Positions 43,304 through 53,921 of a stretch of 64,000 nucleotides of DNA are shown in pieces. Made by a program: the position numbers and the translations under genes. The stretch is taken from the NCBI RefSeq assembly GCF_013386115.1, contig NZ_JACAOR010000005.1:660543-724542 (forward strand). Direction: 5' to 3'. The notes under the pieces are model-generated. The model worked only from the letters and a program-made list of their open reading frames with translations, was not told the DNA's origin and ran no database searches. Source of the stretch: Pseudomonas gingeri. Its GTDB lineage: Bacteria > Pseudomonadota > Gammaproteobacteria > Pseudomonadales > Pseudomonadaceae. Position 1 is the stretch's first letter. Each line of letters starts with the position of its first letter.

Positions 43304-44479
43304 TCACTGGGGTTGGCGACTGGCCATGGCCGTCACGGCATAACCGATCAGCGCGGCAAGGATCGAGCCGGTGAGGATGCCCATGCGGTCCATGCCGACG
43401 TATTCGCTGCTGCCCGGAACAAAGGCCAGGGAGCCGACGAACAGGCTCATGGTGAAGCCGATACCGCAGAGGATCGCCACACCGAGCACCTGGCCCCAGT
43501 TGGCACCGTTGGGCAGTGCGGCCATGCCGGCCTTGACCGCCAGCCAGGTCAGGCCGAACACGCCGACGGTCTTGCCGATCAGCAGGCCGGCGGCAATGCC
43601 CAGCGGTACGTGATGGGTGAAGCTGTCGAGATTGACCCCCGTCAGCGACACACCGGCGTTGGCAAAGGCAAACAGCGGCAGGATGCCGAAGGCCACCCAG
43701 GGATGCAGCGCATGTTCCAGGCTGAGCAGTGGCGACGTCTCGGAGTTCTTCGTGCGCAGGGGGATGCAGAAGGCCAGGGTCACGCCGGCCAGCGTCGCGT
43801 GCACGCCACTCTTGAGTACGCAGATCCAGAGGATCAGACCGATGATCATGTAGGGGCCGAGCTTGACCACGCCGAGGCGATTCATCGCGATCAGGGCCAC
43901 CAGGCAGGCGCCGGCCAGCATCAGCGACAGGGTCGACAGTTCACTGGAGTAGAACACCGCGATGACGATGATCGCGCCGAGGTCGTCGATGATCGCCAGG
44001 GTCATCAGGAACAGTTTCAGCGATACGGGCACGCGCTTGCCCAGCAGGGCCAGCACGCCGAGGGCGAAGGCGATATCGGTGGCCATGGGGATCGCCCAGC
44101 CACCCAGGGCCGCCGGGTTGTCCTTGTTCAGGAACCAGTAGATCAGCGCCGGCACGACCATGCCGCCGATCGCCGCGGCACCCGGCAGGACAATCTGCGA
44201 AGGCTTGGACAGATGGCCTTCGAGGACCTCGCGCTTGACCTCCAGGCCGATCAGCAGGAAGAACATCGCCATGAGGCCGTCATTGATCCACAGCAGCAGC
44301 GGCTTGGCGATTTTCAAGGCGCCGACCTGGGCCACCACCGGAACGTCCAGCAGGCCGTTGTACAGGTACGACAGCGGTGAGTTGTTGATGATCAGGGCCA
44401 GGGCTGCAGCGGCAATCAATAACAGACCGCTGGCAGCTTCCAACTGAAAGAAACGCGTGAAAGTGCTACGCAGAGGCAA
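43304..44479 (-). CDS. nhaA: Na+/H+ antiporter NhaA
   Basis: A 391-aa inner-membrane antiporter, exporting sodium at alkaline pH with two protons imported. The active-site aspartates sit in [15 protein letters not shown] and [19 protein letters not shown]-terminal [16 protein letters not shown] and the terminal region match E. coli NhaA. Alone on its strand; the upstream 305-base gap is AT-rich and should hold its promoter. Confidence 0.96.
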   Translation of the reverse strand: MPLRSTFTRFFQLEAASGLLLIAAAALALIINNSPLSYLYNGLLDVPVVAQVGALKIAKPLLLWINDGLMAMFFLLIGLEVKREVLEGHLSKPSQIVLPGAAAIGGMVVPALIYWFLNKDNPAALGGWAIPMATDIAFALGVLALLGKRVPVSLKLFLMTLAIIDDLGAIIVIAVFYSSELSTLSLMLAGACLVALIAMNRLGVVKLGPYMIIGLILWICVLKSGVHATLAGVTLAFCIPLRTKNSETSPLLSLEHALHPWVAFGILPLFAFANAGVSLTGVNLDSFTHHVPLGIAAGLLIGKTVGVFGLTWLAVKAGMAALPNGANWGQVLGVAILCGIGFTMSLFVGSLAFVPGSSEYVGMDRMGILTGSILAALIGYAVTAMASRQPQ

Positions 44480-44784
44480 GGTCGCTCTCCATTGATAAAG
44501 TCAAAAGGTGGGACACCCTAACCCGTACTGTTGGTTGTTAAAACAAAAGTTATATTCTTTTTTGTTATAAGCGGAAAATAGAGGTACCAATGGAAGGGAG
44601 CCTAGCAGTTGTATGTCCAAATGCGTCTTCACTGTATCTGTGCGGGCTGTAGGAAACTTCCTATAGTTGCTGTTGAGTCCTGGCGGAGCTGTCCGCCTTT
44701 TTCCTTCAGCGGTTTGGCCAAGAGCCAGTGGCGCAACAGTTCGTCAGCGCCTTCGAGCGTGCCCGTTCCAACGAGTAACCGATC
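44480..44784. other. AT-rich divergent promoter region of nhaA and the PLP enzyme
   Basis: 305 bases without a gene. Between 44520 and 44580 it is strongly AT-rich with an imperfect inverted repeat of AACAAAAG and CTTTTTTGTT (44542-44565), a plausible nhaA control element. The right part leads to a start at 44785 with no obvious strong ribosome-binding site beyond a short purine run. Confidence 0.5.
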
Positions 44785-45879
44785 ATGAGCGACAATCGAC
44801 AGTGGGCCCGGGAAGCGATCCGGATCATCGAGGCTGACTTCCAGCGCAGTGCCGACACCCACCTGATTCCCTTGCCGCTGCCGGGCCTGCCGGGCATCGA
44901 GTTGTACTTCAAGGACGAGTCCAGCCACCCCACGGGCAGCCTCAAGCATCGCCTGGCACGCTCGCTGTTTCTCTATGCCCTGTGTAATGGCTGGTTGAAA
45001 CCGGGAGCGCCGGTAATCGAGGCGTCCAGCGGTTCGACGGCGATTTCCGAAGCCTATTTCGCACGCTTGCTGGGGCTGCCGTTCATTGCCGTGATGCCGG
45101 CGACCACCTCCCAGGAGAAGATCGCGCAGATCGCCTTCTACGGCGGCCAGAGCCATCTGGTGCAGGACCCGACGCAGATCTATGCCGAGTCCGAGCGCCT
45201 GGCCCGGGAAAGCGGCGGGCATTTCATGGACCAGTTCACCTATGCCGAGCGGGCCACCGACTGGCGGGCGAACAACAATATCGCCGAGTCGATTTTCCAG
45301 CAGTTGCGTTTCGAGCGGCACCCGGAGCCGAGCTGGCTGATTTCCAGTCCGGGCACCGGCGGCACCACCGCTACCCTGGGACGTTATGTGCGCTACCGCC
45401 AGCATTGCACCCGCGTGTTGTGCGCCGATGCCGAGCGTTCGGTGTTCTTCGAGTATTATCAGACCGGCGACGCCAGCCTGCGCCTGGAATGCGGTTCACG
45501 TATCGAGGGGATCGGCCGGCCACGGGTCGAGGCGTCGTTCCTGCCCAAGGTTATCGATGCCATGGTCAAGGTGCCGGATGCCTTGTCCCTGGCAGCCATG
45601 CATTACCTGGCACGACGCCTGGGACGGCGGGTCGGCGGCTCCAGCGGGACCAACCTGATCGGCGCGCTGATGGCGGCGCGGCAGATGGTCGAGGCGGGGG
45701 AGAGCGGCTCGATCGTGGCGATCCTCTGTGATGGTGGCGAACGTTATGCCACCACCTATTACGACGAAGCCTGGCTGAAGGCCCAGGGCTATCGCCTGGA
45801 CGTGCTGATCGAGCGCGTCGCCGCCAGTGTCGAGCGCGGCGACGCGTTGCCCGAGGATGTGCTGCGGGCCGGGATCTGA
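44785..45879 (+). CDS. PLP-dependent cysteine synthase-family protein
   Basis: A 364-aa fold-type II PLP enzyme. K54 in [11 protein letters not shown] is the cofactor lysine; the phosphate loop appears as [10 protein letters not shown], and SGSTAISEA lies near the substrate site. It is longer than CysK/CysM and lacks the usual C-terminal CBS domain. This subfamily includes cysteine desulfhydrases (Cds1-like) as well as uncharacterised enzymes. Function is inferred only as cysteine/sulfide metabolism. It is monocistronic; a REP cluster follows. Confidence 0.85.
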   Translation: MSDNRQWAREAIRIIEADFQRSADTHLIPLPLPGLPGIELYFKDESSHPTGSLKHRLARSLFLYALCNGWLKPGAPVIEASSGSTAISEAYFARLLGLPFIAVMPATTSQEKIAQIAFYGGQSHLVQDPTQIYAESERLARESGGHFMDQFTYAERATDWRANNNIAESIFQQLRFERHPEPSWLISSPGTGGTTATLGRYVRYRQHCTRVLCADAERSVFFEYYQTGDASLRLECGSRIEGIGRPRVEASFLPKVIDAMVKVPDALSLAAMHYLARRLGRRVGGSSGTNLIGALMAARQMVEAGESGSIVAILCDGGERYATTYYDEAWLKAQGYRLDVLIERVAASVERGDALPEDVLRAGI

Positions 45880-45910
45880 TCGGGAACTGAGGGCCTGACC
45901 TGATGGCCCC

Positions 45911-46062
45911 TTCGCGGGCAAGCCCGCTCCCACAAGTGTCCGAGGCCCTGCCGCTGTGGGAGCGGGCTTGCCCACAAGGGCCCGAGCTCCTGCCCCTGCG
46001 GGTGCTGGCTTGCCCACAAGTGTCCAAGGCCCTGCCCCTGTGGGAGCGGGCTTGCCCGCGAA
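45911..46062. repeat. Cluster of four REP units in alternating orientation
   Basis: Units at 45911-45936, 45953-45978, 45995-46020 and 46036-46062 carry variants of GTGGGAGCGGGCTTGCCC or its inverse. A block beginning ACAAGTGTCC is repeated after 84 bases, indicating a local tandem duplication. Confidence 0.85.
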
Positions 46063-46104
46063 GAGGGCGGCACAGGCGCTGCATGGGGCTGCTGACCAAG
46101 GCAT

Positions 46105-46875
46105 CTACAGGCTGAAACCACCATCCAGCGGGATGATGTTCCCGGTCATGTAGGCACCAGCGGTGCTCGCCAGGCTGATGGCCAGTGCCGCCATTTCTTC
46201 CTCGCGGCCCCAGCGCTTCATCGGGATCAGCGCGGTGTCCTCGGCCAGCGCCTGTTCGTCGTTGCCGATATGCTGGGTCATCTTGCTCGGAAAGCGTCCC
46301 GGTGCGATCACATTGACATTGATGTGCTGGCCCACCAGTTCGCGTGCCAGGATTCGCGACAACTGGTGCAGGGCGGCCTTGCTCGGCCCGTAGGCATAGG
46401 CCTGTTCGCCGAACGAGGAAATCCCCGCCACCGAACCGATATTGATGATGCGTGCCGGGTTCCGCGCCGAGCCGGCCTTGCGCAGCAAGGGCAGGAATTG
46501 CTGGATGCAGTTGAATACCGACGTCACGTTCAGTTGCATCACTTTTTCCCAACCCTTCACCGGATAGCTCTCCAGCGACGCGCCCCAGGTGGTGCCGGCA
46601 TTGTTGACCAGGATATCCAGCCGGTCGATCAGACCGCCCAGGCGCGTGGCCAGCTCCAGCACGCCCTCTTCGGTCGCGAGGTTGGCGGCCAGGGCGTGGC
46701 AGTGTCCCAGCGCCCCGAGTTCATCGGCGGTCTGCTGGCAGGCCTCGGCATCGCGGGCACAGACGTAGACCGTGGCGCCGGCCTCGACATAGGCCCTGGC
46801 GATCATCTTGCCGATGCCACGGGTTCCGCCGGTCACCAGGGCGGTGCGGCCTTGCAGGGAGAAGTAAGGGTGCAT
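46105..46875 (-). CDS. rhlG: NADPH-dependent short-chain dehydrogenase RhlG
   Basis: A 256-aa SDR. The cofactor motif is TGGTRGIG at 15-22 and the catalytic residues are S148, Y162 and K166 (YAYGPSK). Runs such as MHPYFSLQGR, SYPVKGWEKVMQLNVTSVFNC and HINVNVIAPGRFPSKMT are nearly those of P. aeruginosa RhlG, a beta-ketoacyl reductase-like protein. RhlG was first linked to rhamnolipid and PHA precursors, but that role is disputed; no rhlAB or phaC gene is in this window. Confidence 0.88.
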   Translation of the reverse strand: MHPYFSLQGRTALVTGGTRGIGKMIARAYVEAGATVYVCARDAEACQQTADELGALGHCHALAANLATEEGVLELATRLGGLIDRLDILVNNAGTTWGASLESYPVKGWEKVMQLNVTSVFNCIQQFLPLLRKAGSARNPARIINIGSVAGISSFGEQAYAYGPSKAALHQLSRILARELVGQHINVNVIAPGRFPSKMTQHIGNDEQALAEDTALIPMKRWGREEEMAALAISLASTAGAYMTGNIIPLDGGFSL

Positions 46876-47001
46876 GGCGAGTCCTGAACGCGAATAGAGT
46901 CGCCATACCCTAGTCGTCAGGTGCCAAAAGTGGAGCCACTATTGCGTGGGGGAATGAGTCGTCATGCCTGCGGGGCCGTGTGGCCGCCGCAGGCCGCGGG
47001 A

Positions 47002-47463
47002 TCAGCCGCGTACGCGCAGGGTCAGGCCCTTGAGGAAGTTGCGCAGCAACTGGTCGCCGCAGGGGCGGTAGTTGGTGTGGCCGAACTTGCGGAACAGGGC
47101 GCTCAGCTCCGGCTTGGACACCGGGAACTCGGCGGCCTTGAGGATGGCGTGCATATCGTCTTCCTTCAGTTCGAAGGCGACCCGCAGTTTCTTCAGGATG
47201 ATGTTGTTGGTCACCGGCAGTTCCACCGGCAGTGGCGGACGGCTGTCGTCCTTGCCCCGCTTGAAGATCACCAGGCCGTCGAGGAAGTGCGCCATGACCT
47301 CGTCGGGGCAGTGCACAAAACCTTCTTCCTCGTCCTTTTTCAGGTAGGTGACGACATCCGCCTTGGCGACTTCGAAGCCGGTCAGCTTGATGATCTCGAC
47401 GACCTTGGCATCGCTGATATCGAGCATGTAGCGCACGCTGCGCAGTACATCGTTATGAATCAT
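47002..47463 (-). CDS. DUF1456 (YehS-like) protein
   Basis: A 153-aa cytoplasmic protein made of two related DUF1456 repeats (NDVLRSVRYMLDISDAKVVEI near 3-23; ILKKLRVAFELKEDDMHAIL near 90-110). The family has no known biochemical role. Located upstream of the pseudouridine synthase on the same strand with a 57-base gap, so the two may be co-transcribed. Confidence 0.85.
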   Translation of the reverse strand: MIHNDVLRSVRYMLDISDAKVVEIIKLTGFEVAKADVVTYLKKDEEEGFVHCPDEVMAHFLDGLVIFKRGKDDSRPPLPVELPVTNNIILKKLRVAFELKEDDMHAILKAAEFPVSKPELSALFRKFGHTNYRPCGDQLLRNFLKGLTLRVRG

Positions 47464-47520
47464 GTGGGCAGTCCTGGGTGATAAGCGCCGCGCATCTGGC
47501 GCGGCGTTGGAATATTGGGG

Positions 47521-48231
47521 TTAGAACTTTTCCTTGGCCGACAGGTAACGCCACTGGCCCACCGGCACCTTGCCGATGGAGACGCCGCCGATACGGATGC
47601 GGCGGATGGACACGACCTTGAGGCCAACGGCCTGGCAGAACAGGGCGATCACGCCCGGCTGCGGATTTTTCAGGGCGAAGCGCAGGCGGTTCTCGTTCTG
47701 CCAGCTGGCCTTGACCGCCGGCAGTTCCTTGCCCTTGTAGGTCAGACCGTGGTTCAGCCGGTTGAGGCCGTGGGCGACCATGTCGCCGGCGACCTCGACC
47801 ACATACTCCTGCTCGATCTTGGCGGCGTCGGCGGTCAGCTTGCGCAGGATCTTCCAGTCCTGGGTGAACACCAGCAGGCCGCTGGCGTTGGCCTGCAGGT
47901 CGGCGGCCGCGGTCAGGCGCAGGAAATGCCCCTTGAGCGGGCGCTTGCCGTAGCGGTGTTCCTCGGACAGGTTGGCGGCGTCGAGCAATTGCAGGGCGTT
48001 GTCCGCGCTCATGCCGGCCGGCTGGTTCAGCAACAGGGTCACCGGCTCCGGCGCGGTGGCCTTGGCTTCGGGGTCCAGCTCGACCTTCTGGGTGTCGACC
48101 TTGAACTGCGGCTCGTCGATGACTTCACCGTCGACCGTGACCCAGCCGCCTTCGATAAACAGCTCGGCCTCCCGACGGGAGCAACCGACCAGCTCGATAA
48201 GGCGTTTGGAAAGGCGAATGGGTTCAGACAT
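47521..48231 (-). CDS. rRNA pseudouridine synthase of the RsuA/RluF family
   Basis: A 236-aa enzyme isomerising a uridine in rRNA. An S4 RNA-binding domain (about 6-55, RLIELVGCSRREAELFIEGG) is followed by the synthase domain. Normally the catalytic aspartate lies in GRLDxDTxGLLLLT. Here the region reads AAADLQANASGLLVFTQD, so D111 is kept but the surrounding arginine and the second acidic residue are not. The C-terminal RRIRIGGVSIG matches the family. Closest to RluF-like members, with an uncertain target uridine. Confidence 0.85.
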   Translation of the reverse strand: MSEPIRLSKRLIELVGCSRREAELFIEGGWVTVDGEVIDEPQFKVDTQKVELDPEAKATAPEPVTLLLNQPAGMSADNALQLLDAANLSEEHRYGKRPLKGHFLRLTAAADLQANASGLLVFTQDWKILRKLTADAAKIEQEYVVEVAGDMVAHGLNRLNHGLTYKGKELPAVKASWQNENRLRFALKNPQPGVIALFCQAVGLKVVSIRRIRIGGVSIGKVPVGQWRYLSAKEKF

Positions 48232-48330
48232 GACAGCGGCCGTAGCAAAGGAGGGCAGTCATTGTACCCGCCTGGCGCCGGTTAAGCCCGGCAACATTTG
48301 TCGCAGCACGCGGTTAGGGGCAACTCCCTA

Positions 48331-48403
48331 GAGGAGCTGGCTTGCTGGCGATGGCATCCTTGAGGTCGCCAAGAGCTTCGCGGGCAAGCCCGCTCCCACA
48401 AGG
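48331..48403. repeat. REP pair (REPIN-like)
   Basis: GAGCTGGCTTGCTGGCGATG (48334-48353) and GCGGGCAAGCCCGCTCCCAC (48380-48399) are related inverted REP units between two minus-strand genes. Confidence 0.75.
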
Positions 48404-48404
48404 T

Positions 48405-48854
48405 TCAGCGTTTCAGACGCAGGTGCAGCAGCGGATAAGGCTGCCCCATGCCGTCCTGTTCCGAGCGGCCGATCACCTCGAAGCCCTGTTTGAAATAGAA
48501 GCCGATGGCCTGCGGGTTCTGTTCGTTGACGTCCAGCTCGCTGGCATTCAGGTGCTCGATCGCATACCACAGCAACTGCTTGCCCAGGCCCTGGCCGCGG
48601 TTCTGCGGGGCGATGAACAGCATCTCGACCTTGCCCGCCGCCACGCCGGCAAAACCGGTAATCCTCTGTCGGGCGTCGCGGGTGCAGATCAGCATGACGG
48701 CATCGAGGTAGCGGGTCAGCACCAGGTTCTTCAGCAGTTCGATGTAGCTGTCGGGCAGGAAGTCGTGGGTGGCGCGCACGGAGGCTTCCCAGACAGCGGT
48801 CAGCTCGGGATAGTCGCCGGGTTTGGGGGTATGGATGACCGGGTGCTGGTGCAT
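48405..48854 (-). CDS. GNAT-family N-acetyltransferase
   Basis: A 149-aa single-domain acetyltransferase. The acetyl-CoA motif A is clear as EMLFIAPQNRGQGLGKQLLW, then ALNAIGFYFKQGFEVIGRS-type motif B (NPQAIGFYFKQGFEVIGRS). Substrate unknown; it resembles YjaB/PA-type small GNATs. It lies between a REP pair and a terminator. Confidence 0.85.
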   Translation of the reverse strand: MHQHPVIHTPKPGDYPELTAVWEASVRATHDFLPDSYIELLKNLVLTRYLDAVMLICTRDARQRITGFAGVAAGKVEMLFIAPQNRGQGLGKQLLWYAIEHLNASELDVNEQNPQAIGFYFKQGFEVIGRSEQDGMGQPYPLLHLRLKR

Positions 48855-48907
48855 GTCGCCGTTCCTTGTGTGGCGCAGGCCTTGTTATTGAGGCAAACAA
48901 TAGCCGT

Positions 48908-48945
48908 AAAAAAGCCCCGCATCTCGTGGAAAGAGCAGGGCTTTT
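48908..48945 (-). terminator. Terminator of rimO
   Basis: Read on the minus strand, AAAAGCCCTGC pairs with GCGGGGCTTTT and runs into a T tract about 20 bases after the rimO stop. Confidence 0.85.
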
Positions 48946-48960
48946 CGATTTTTTTACGGC

Positions 48961-50298
<1,338 letters not shown>

Positions 50299-50672
50299 GT
50301 CTAACCTCGGTATGGGGATCGCTGCGTTTGGCGGTTTGCTTGAAACCGCTGACGACGGACGGGCGCTTGATGCGCCTCTGATCAAAAAGTGCGCAATTCT
50401 AGCGATGGGCGACGCACTTGACCAGCTTTATGGAGGGAAATGCGACGAGTGCTGCGCTATGCTTCGCCGCGTTGCGCCCAGGTGTCATTTTTTGTTTCAA
50501 ATTGCCGGCAAAAGATTAATCGTCGGCAACTGTAAGAAAATCAGCGCATGCTGCGCTGAAGCAGCTGTACTGATAAACGCTGCACCAAAAAAGCTGTACT
50601 TAAAAGCTGCATCTAAAAAGAGTAGCGCTTCTTAGAAGAAGCCCGGTCCAAGTTGTAGTAGGGGAGTAATTG
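50299..50672. other. Divergent promoter region of rimO and kup
   Basis: 374 bases without a gene. It holds a perfect 8-base dyad at 50541-50559 and, after it, three short GCTGYAY-containing stretches up to 50625. The kup ribosome-binding site GGGGAG is at 50661-50666. Confidence 0.5.
50541..50559. promoter_or_regulatory. Perfect dyad upstream of kup
   Basis: TCAGCGCA and TGCGCTGA are perfect eight-base arms around TGC. It lies about 115 bases before the kup start, a reasonable operator position; the factor is unknown. Confidence 0.4.
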
Positions 50673-52571
50673 ATGGGTCAGGCAGTGAGTCAGGCGCAAG
50701 CCGGGCACTCGACGGCAAAGCCGCTGAGTATGCTGGTTGCAGCGGTGGGGGTGGTGTACGGCGATATCGGCACCAGTCCGTTGTACACCCTCAAAGAGGT
50801 GTTCTCCGGTGGGTATGGGGTTCAGGTCAACCACGATGGCGTCTTCGGGATCCTCGCACTGATTTTCTGGTCGTTGATCTGGGTGGTTTCGATCAAGTAC
50901 GTGTTGTTCATCCTGCGGGCGGACAACCAGGGCGAGGGCGGGATCATGGCCCTGACCGCCCTGGCGCGGCGGGCGGCATCGCCGTATCCGCGGTTGCGGG
51001 CGGTGCTGGTGATCCTCGGGTTGATCGGTGCGGCGCTGTTCTATGGCGACAGCATGATCACCCCGGCGATCTCGGTATTGTCGGCGGTGGAGGGGCTGGA
51101 ACTGGCCTTTGACGGCCTGGAACGCTGGGTGGTGCCGCTGTCGCTGGTGGTGCTGGTCGGGTTGTTCCTGATCCAGAAGCACGGTACGGCAAGCATCGGC
51201 AAGTTGTTCGGACCGGTGATGGTCGCCTGGTTCCTGGTGCTCGGGATCCTGGGTGTGCACGGCATTCTCCAGCATCCGGAAGTGCTCAGCGCCCTGAACC
51301 CGATGTGGGGCGTGCGGTTCTTTATCGTCCACCCCGGCATGGGCGTGGCGATTCTCGGTGCGGTGGTGCTGGCATTGACCGGTGCCGAGGCGCTGTATGC
51401 CGACATGGGCCACTTCGGTCGCAAGCCGATCGCCCGTGCCTGGTTCGCGCTGGTGCTGCCGGCGCTGGTGCTGAACTACTTCGGCCAGGGGGCGCTGTTG
51501 CTGGAGAACCCGGAAGCGGCACGCAACCCGTTCTATCTGCTGGCGCCGTCCTGGGCGCTGGTCCCGCTGGTGGGGCTGTCGACCCTGGCGACCGTGATCG
51601 CTTCGCAGGCGGTGATTTCCGGGGCCTTCTCCCTGACCCGCCAGGCGATCCAGCTCGGCTACATCCCGCGCATGTATATCCAGCACACCTCCAGTGCCGA
51701 ACAGGGGCAGATCTATATCGGGGCGGTGAACTGGACCCTGATGGTCGGGGTGATCCTGCTGGTGCTCGGCTTCGAGTCGTCCAATGCCCTGGCCTCGGCC
51801 TATGGCGTGGCGGTGACCGGGACCATGCTGATCACCAGCATCCTGGTGTCGGCGGTGATGTTGCTGCTGTGGAAGTGGTCGCCGATTCTCACCGTGCCGA
51901 TCCTGGTCGGTTTCCTGCTGGTGGACGGGCTGTTCTTCGCCGCCAACGTGCCGAAGATCGTCCAGGGCGGTGCTTTCCCGGTACTGGCGGGGATTGTCCT
52001 GTTCATCCTCATGACCACCTGGAAACGCGGCAAGGAACTGCTGGTGGATCGCCTGGACGAAGGCGGCCTGCCGCTGCCGATCTTTATCGGCAGTATCCGC
52101 GTGCAGCCGCCGCACCGCGTGCAAGGCACGGCGGTGTTCCTCACTGCCCGTGCGGATGCGGTGCCCCACGCCCTGTTGCACAACCTGCTGCACAACCAGG
52201 TGCTGCATGAGCAAGTGGTGCTGCTGACGGTGGTCTACGAGGACATTCCGCGGGTGCCGACCCAGCGGCGGTTCGAGGTCGATTCCTATGGCGAGGGTTT
52301 CTTCCGGGTGATCCTGCACTTCGGTTTCACCGACGAGCCGGACGTGCCCGAGGCGCTGAAGCTGTGCCACCTCGACGAGCTGGATTTCAGCCCGATGCGT
52401 ACCACCTACTTCCTCAGCCGTGAGACCGTGATCGCGTCGAAGATCGTCGGCATGGCGCGCTGGCGCGAGTCGCTGTTCGCCTTCATGCTCAAGAACGCCA
52501 ACGGCAACCTGCGGTTCTTCAAGCTGCCGGTGAACCGGGTGATCGAGTTGGGTACCCAGGTCGAGATGTAA
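50673..52571 (+). CDS. kup: Low-affinity K+ transporter Kup
   Basis: A 632-aa K+/H+ symporter with 12 helices and a cytoplasmic C-terminal domain. The early run [18 protein letters not shown] is invariant in the family, and [22 protein letters not shown] follows. The ATG at 50673 is six bases after GGGGAG and is preferred over a TTG at 50670. Alone on its strand, ended by a strong terminator. Confidence 0.96.
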   Translation: MGQAVSQAQAGHSTAKPLSMLVAAVGVVYGDIGTSPLYTLKEVFSGGYGVQVNHDGVFGILALIFWSLIWVVSIKYVLFILRADNQGEGGIMALTALARRAASPYPRLRAVLVILGLIGAALFYGDSMITPAISVLSAVEGLELAFDGLERWVVPLSLVVLVGLFLIQKHGTASIGKLFGPVMVAWFLVLGILGVHGILQHPEVLSALNPMWGVRFFIVHPGMGVAILGAVVLALTGAEALYADMGHFGRKPIARAWFALVLPALVLNYFGQGALLLENPEAARNPFYLLAPSWALVPLVGLSTLATVIASQAVISGAFSLTRQAIQLGYIPRMYIQHTSSAEQGQIYIGAVNWTLMVGVILLVLGFESSNALASAYGVAVTGTMLITSILVSAVMLLLWKWSPILTVPILVGFLLVDGLFFAANVPKIVQGGAFPVLAGIVLFILMTTWKRGKELLVDRLDEGGLPLPIFIGSIRVQPPHRVQGTAVFLTARADAVPHALLHNLLHNQVLHEQVVLLTVVYEDIPRVPTQRRFEVDSYGEGFFRVILHFGFTDEPDVPEALKLCHLDELDFSPMRTTYFLSRETVIASKIVGMARWRESLFAFMLKNANGNLRFFKLPVNRVIELGTQVEM

Positions 52572-52582
52572 TCCACCGACCC

Positions 52583-52625
52583 AAAAAAAGCCCCCGTTGC
52601 CTTGTGGCAGCGGGGGCTTTTTTGT
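52583..52625. terminator. Bidirectional terminator between kup and the VirJ-like gene
   Basis: A 14-bp stem (AAGCCCCCGTTGCC with GGCAGCGGGGGCTT) lies between A and T runs and serves both converging genes. Confidence 0.92.
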
Positions 52626-52640
52626 CGCTGTCGCCTCGAC

Positions 52641-53921
52641 TTATTCGGTCTTGGTCTGGCGCTTGTTGATCGCGTCGATCAGGCGCTTGGCCAGCGCCGG
52701 GTAGTTCTCGTCGAAGTGGTGGCCGCCGGGCAGCTCCAGGGCCTCGCCGACGGCGGTCTTGGTGGTGCAACCGCTCTCGTCGACTTCTTCCTTGCCATAG
52801 ATGCACAGGACCTTGGCGGGTGGCAACCGGGCCATGTCGGGGCCGGTATCCAGCTCCATGCCGGCCTTGCCCAGCCAGCCATCGACATGGATCTCGAAAC
52901 TGCCACTGCGGGCAAAGGCCAGCAGGATGATCGCGTCGACACGCTGCTGCTCGGCTTCCGGCAGCTTGTTGTAGATCGCCGGCAGCACATCGGCGCCGAA
53001 GCTGTAGCCGATCAGGATAAAGCGCTTGATGCCCCACTTCTGACGGTAGTGCTGCATCAGTTCGGTCAGGTCGACGGCGGTCTGTTCCGGGCTCTTGTGC
53101 TGCCAGTAGTAGCGCAGCGTGTCGATGCCGACGACCGGATAGCCCATCTTGGCCATTTCGCCGGCGGCATCGCGGTCCAGGTCGCGCCAGCCGCCGTCGC
53201 CGGAGAGGAACAGGGTCACGGTGTCGGTGGTCTGGCCGGCCGGGACTTCGACCACGGGGATCGCCAGGCCGCCGTTCTCGTTGCCCACGAGCATCTTGCG
53301 CAGTTCGTTGTTCAGCACCTGGGGCAGGTGGATATCGTAGTCGCTGATGCTGGTCTCGGCGTTGGCCTGGTCGCGCACGAAGGCCGCGCTCGGATCGTCC
53401 GGGCCATCGTTCCAGGCCACCAGCCAGTGGCCGTGGGCCGCCGACTTGGGCACCGGCGTGGTGCAGCCCGGTTGTTCGAGGGCAAAGCCGACCGAGATGG
53501 CCTGGGCCTTGTCGTCGGTCTGCGTGGCCAGCCAGTTCCAGGCCAGGGACGCGCCGGGGCCGATACCGCTGACCAGGGTCGCCGGGCCGGCCAATTGTTG
53601 CCGGGCGTTGTCCAGGGCCTGCTGCTGCAGCTTGCAATCATCCTTGGGCAGGATCACCTGGACGATCTGCGCCGCGCCACCACGGCTCAGGGCCGACAGC
53701 TGTTTGTCGCTCAGGGCGTCTTCGGCGAGGGTGGCGACAATGACCTGGGCCTTGGGCCTGGTGCCGGGGATCAGGCGGGTCAGGGTCGAGCCATCGGCCT
53801 GGCTCAGATGTTCGAGAGCGGGTTCCGGCGCAGGGCGGTTCCAGAACCAGTAGCCGGCGCCCGCGAGCGCGGCCAGGACTAACACTATTACCAGTAAAAC
53901 CCGCCAGGAGCGTCGAATCAT
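52641..53921 (-). CDS. VirJ/AcvB-family aminoacyl-phosphatidylglycerol hydrolase
   Basis: A 426-aa periplasmic serine hydrolase. An N-terminal membrane helix (about 8-26) anchors or exports it. Two alpha/beta-hydrolase-like halves follow; the second has the nucleophile elbow GYSFGADV and a histidine in GGHHFD. Homologues deacylate lysyl- or alanyl-phosphatidylglycerol (AcvB; PA0919). It begins within the stop of mprF (overlap one base, TGATG), so synthase and hydrolase are co-expressed to set the level of aminoacylated lipid. Confidence 0.9.
   Translation of the reverse strand: MIRRSWRVLLVIVLVLAALAGAGYWFWNRPAPEPALEHLSQADGSTLTRLIPGTRPKAQVIVATLAEDALSDKQLSALSRGGAAQIVQVILPKDDCKLQQQALDNARQQLAGPATLVSGIGPGASLAWNWLATQTDDKAQAISVGFALEQPGCTTPVPKSAAHGHWLVAWNDGPDDPSAAFVRDQANAETSISDYDIHLPQVLNNELRKMLVGNENGGLAIPVVEVPAGQTTDTVTLFLSGDGGWRDLDRDAAGEMAKMGYPVVGIDTLRYYWQHKSPEQTAVDLTELMQHYRQKWGIKRFILIGYSFGADVLPAIYNKLPEAEQQRVDAIILLAFARSGSFEIHVDGWLGKAGMELDTGPDMARLPPAKVLCIYGKEEVDESGCTTKTAVGEALELPGGHHFDENYPALAKRLIDAINKRQTKTE

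Noticed and set aside
45911..46062. Regular short repeats considered as a CRISPR array
   Set aside because: The units are palindromic REPs in alternating orientation with no unique spacers and no cas genes.
50613..52370. A 585-codon minus-strand ORF opposite kup
   Set aside because: H/Q/R-rich antisense frame of the Kup transporter.
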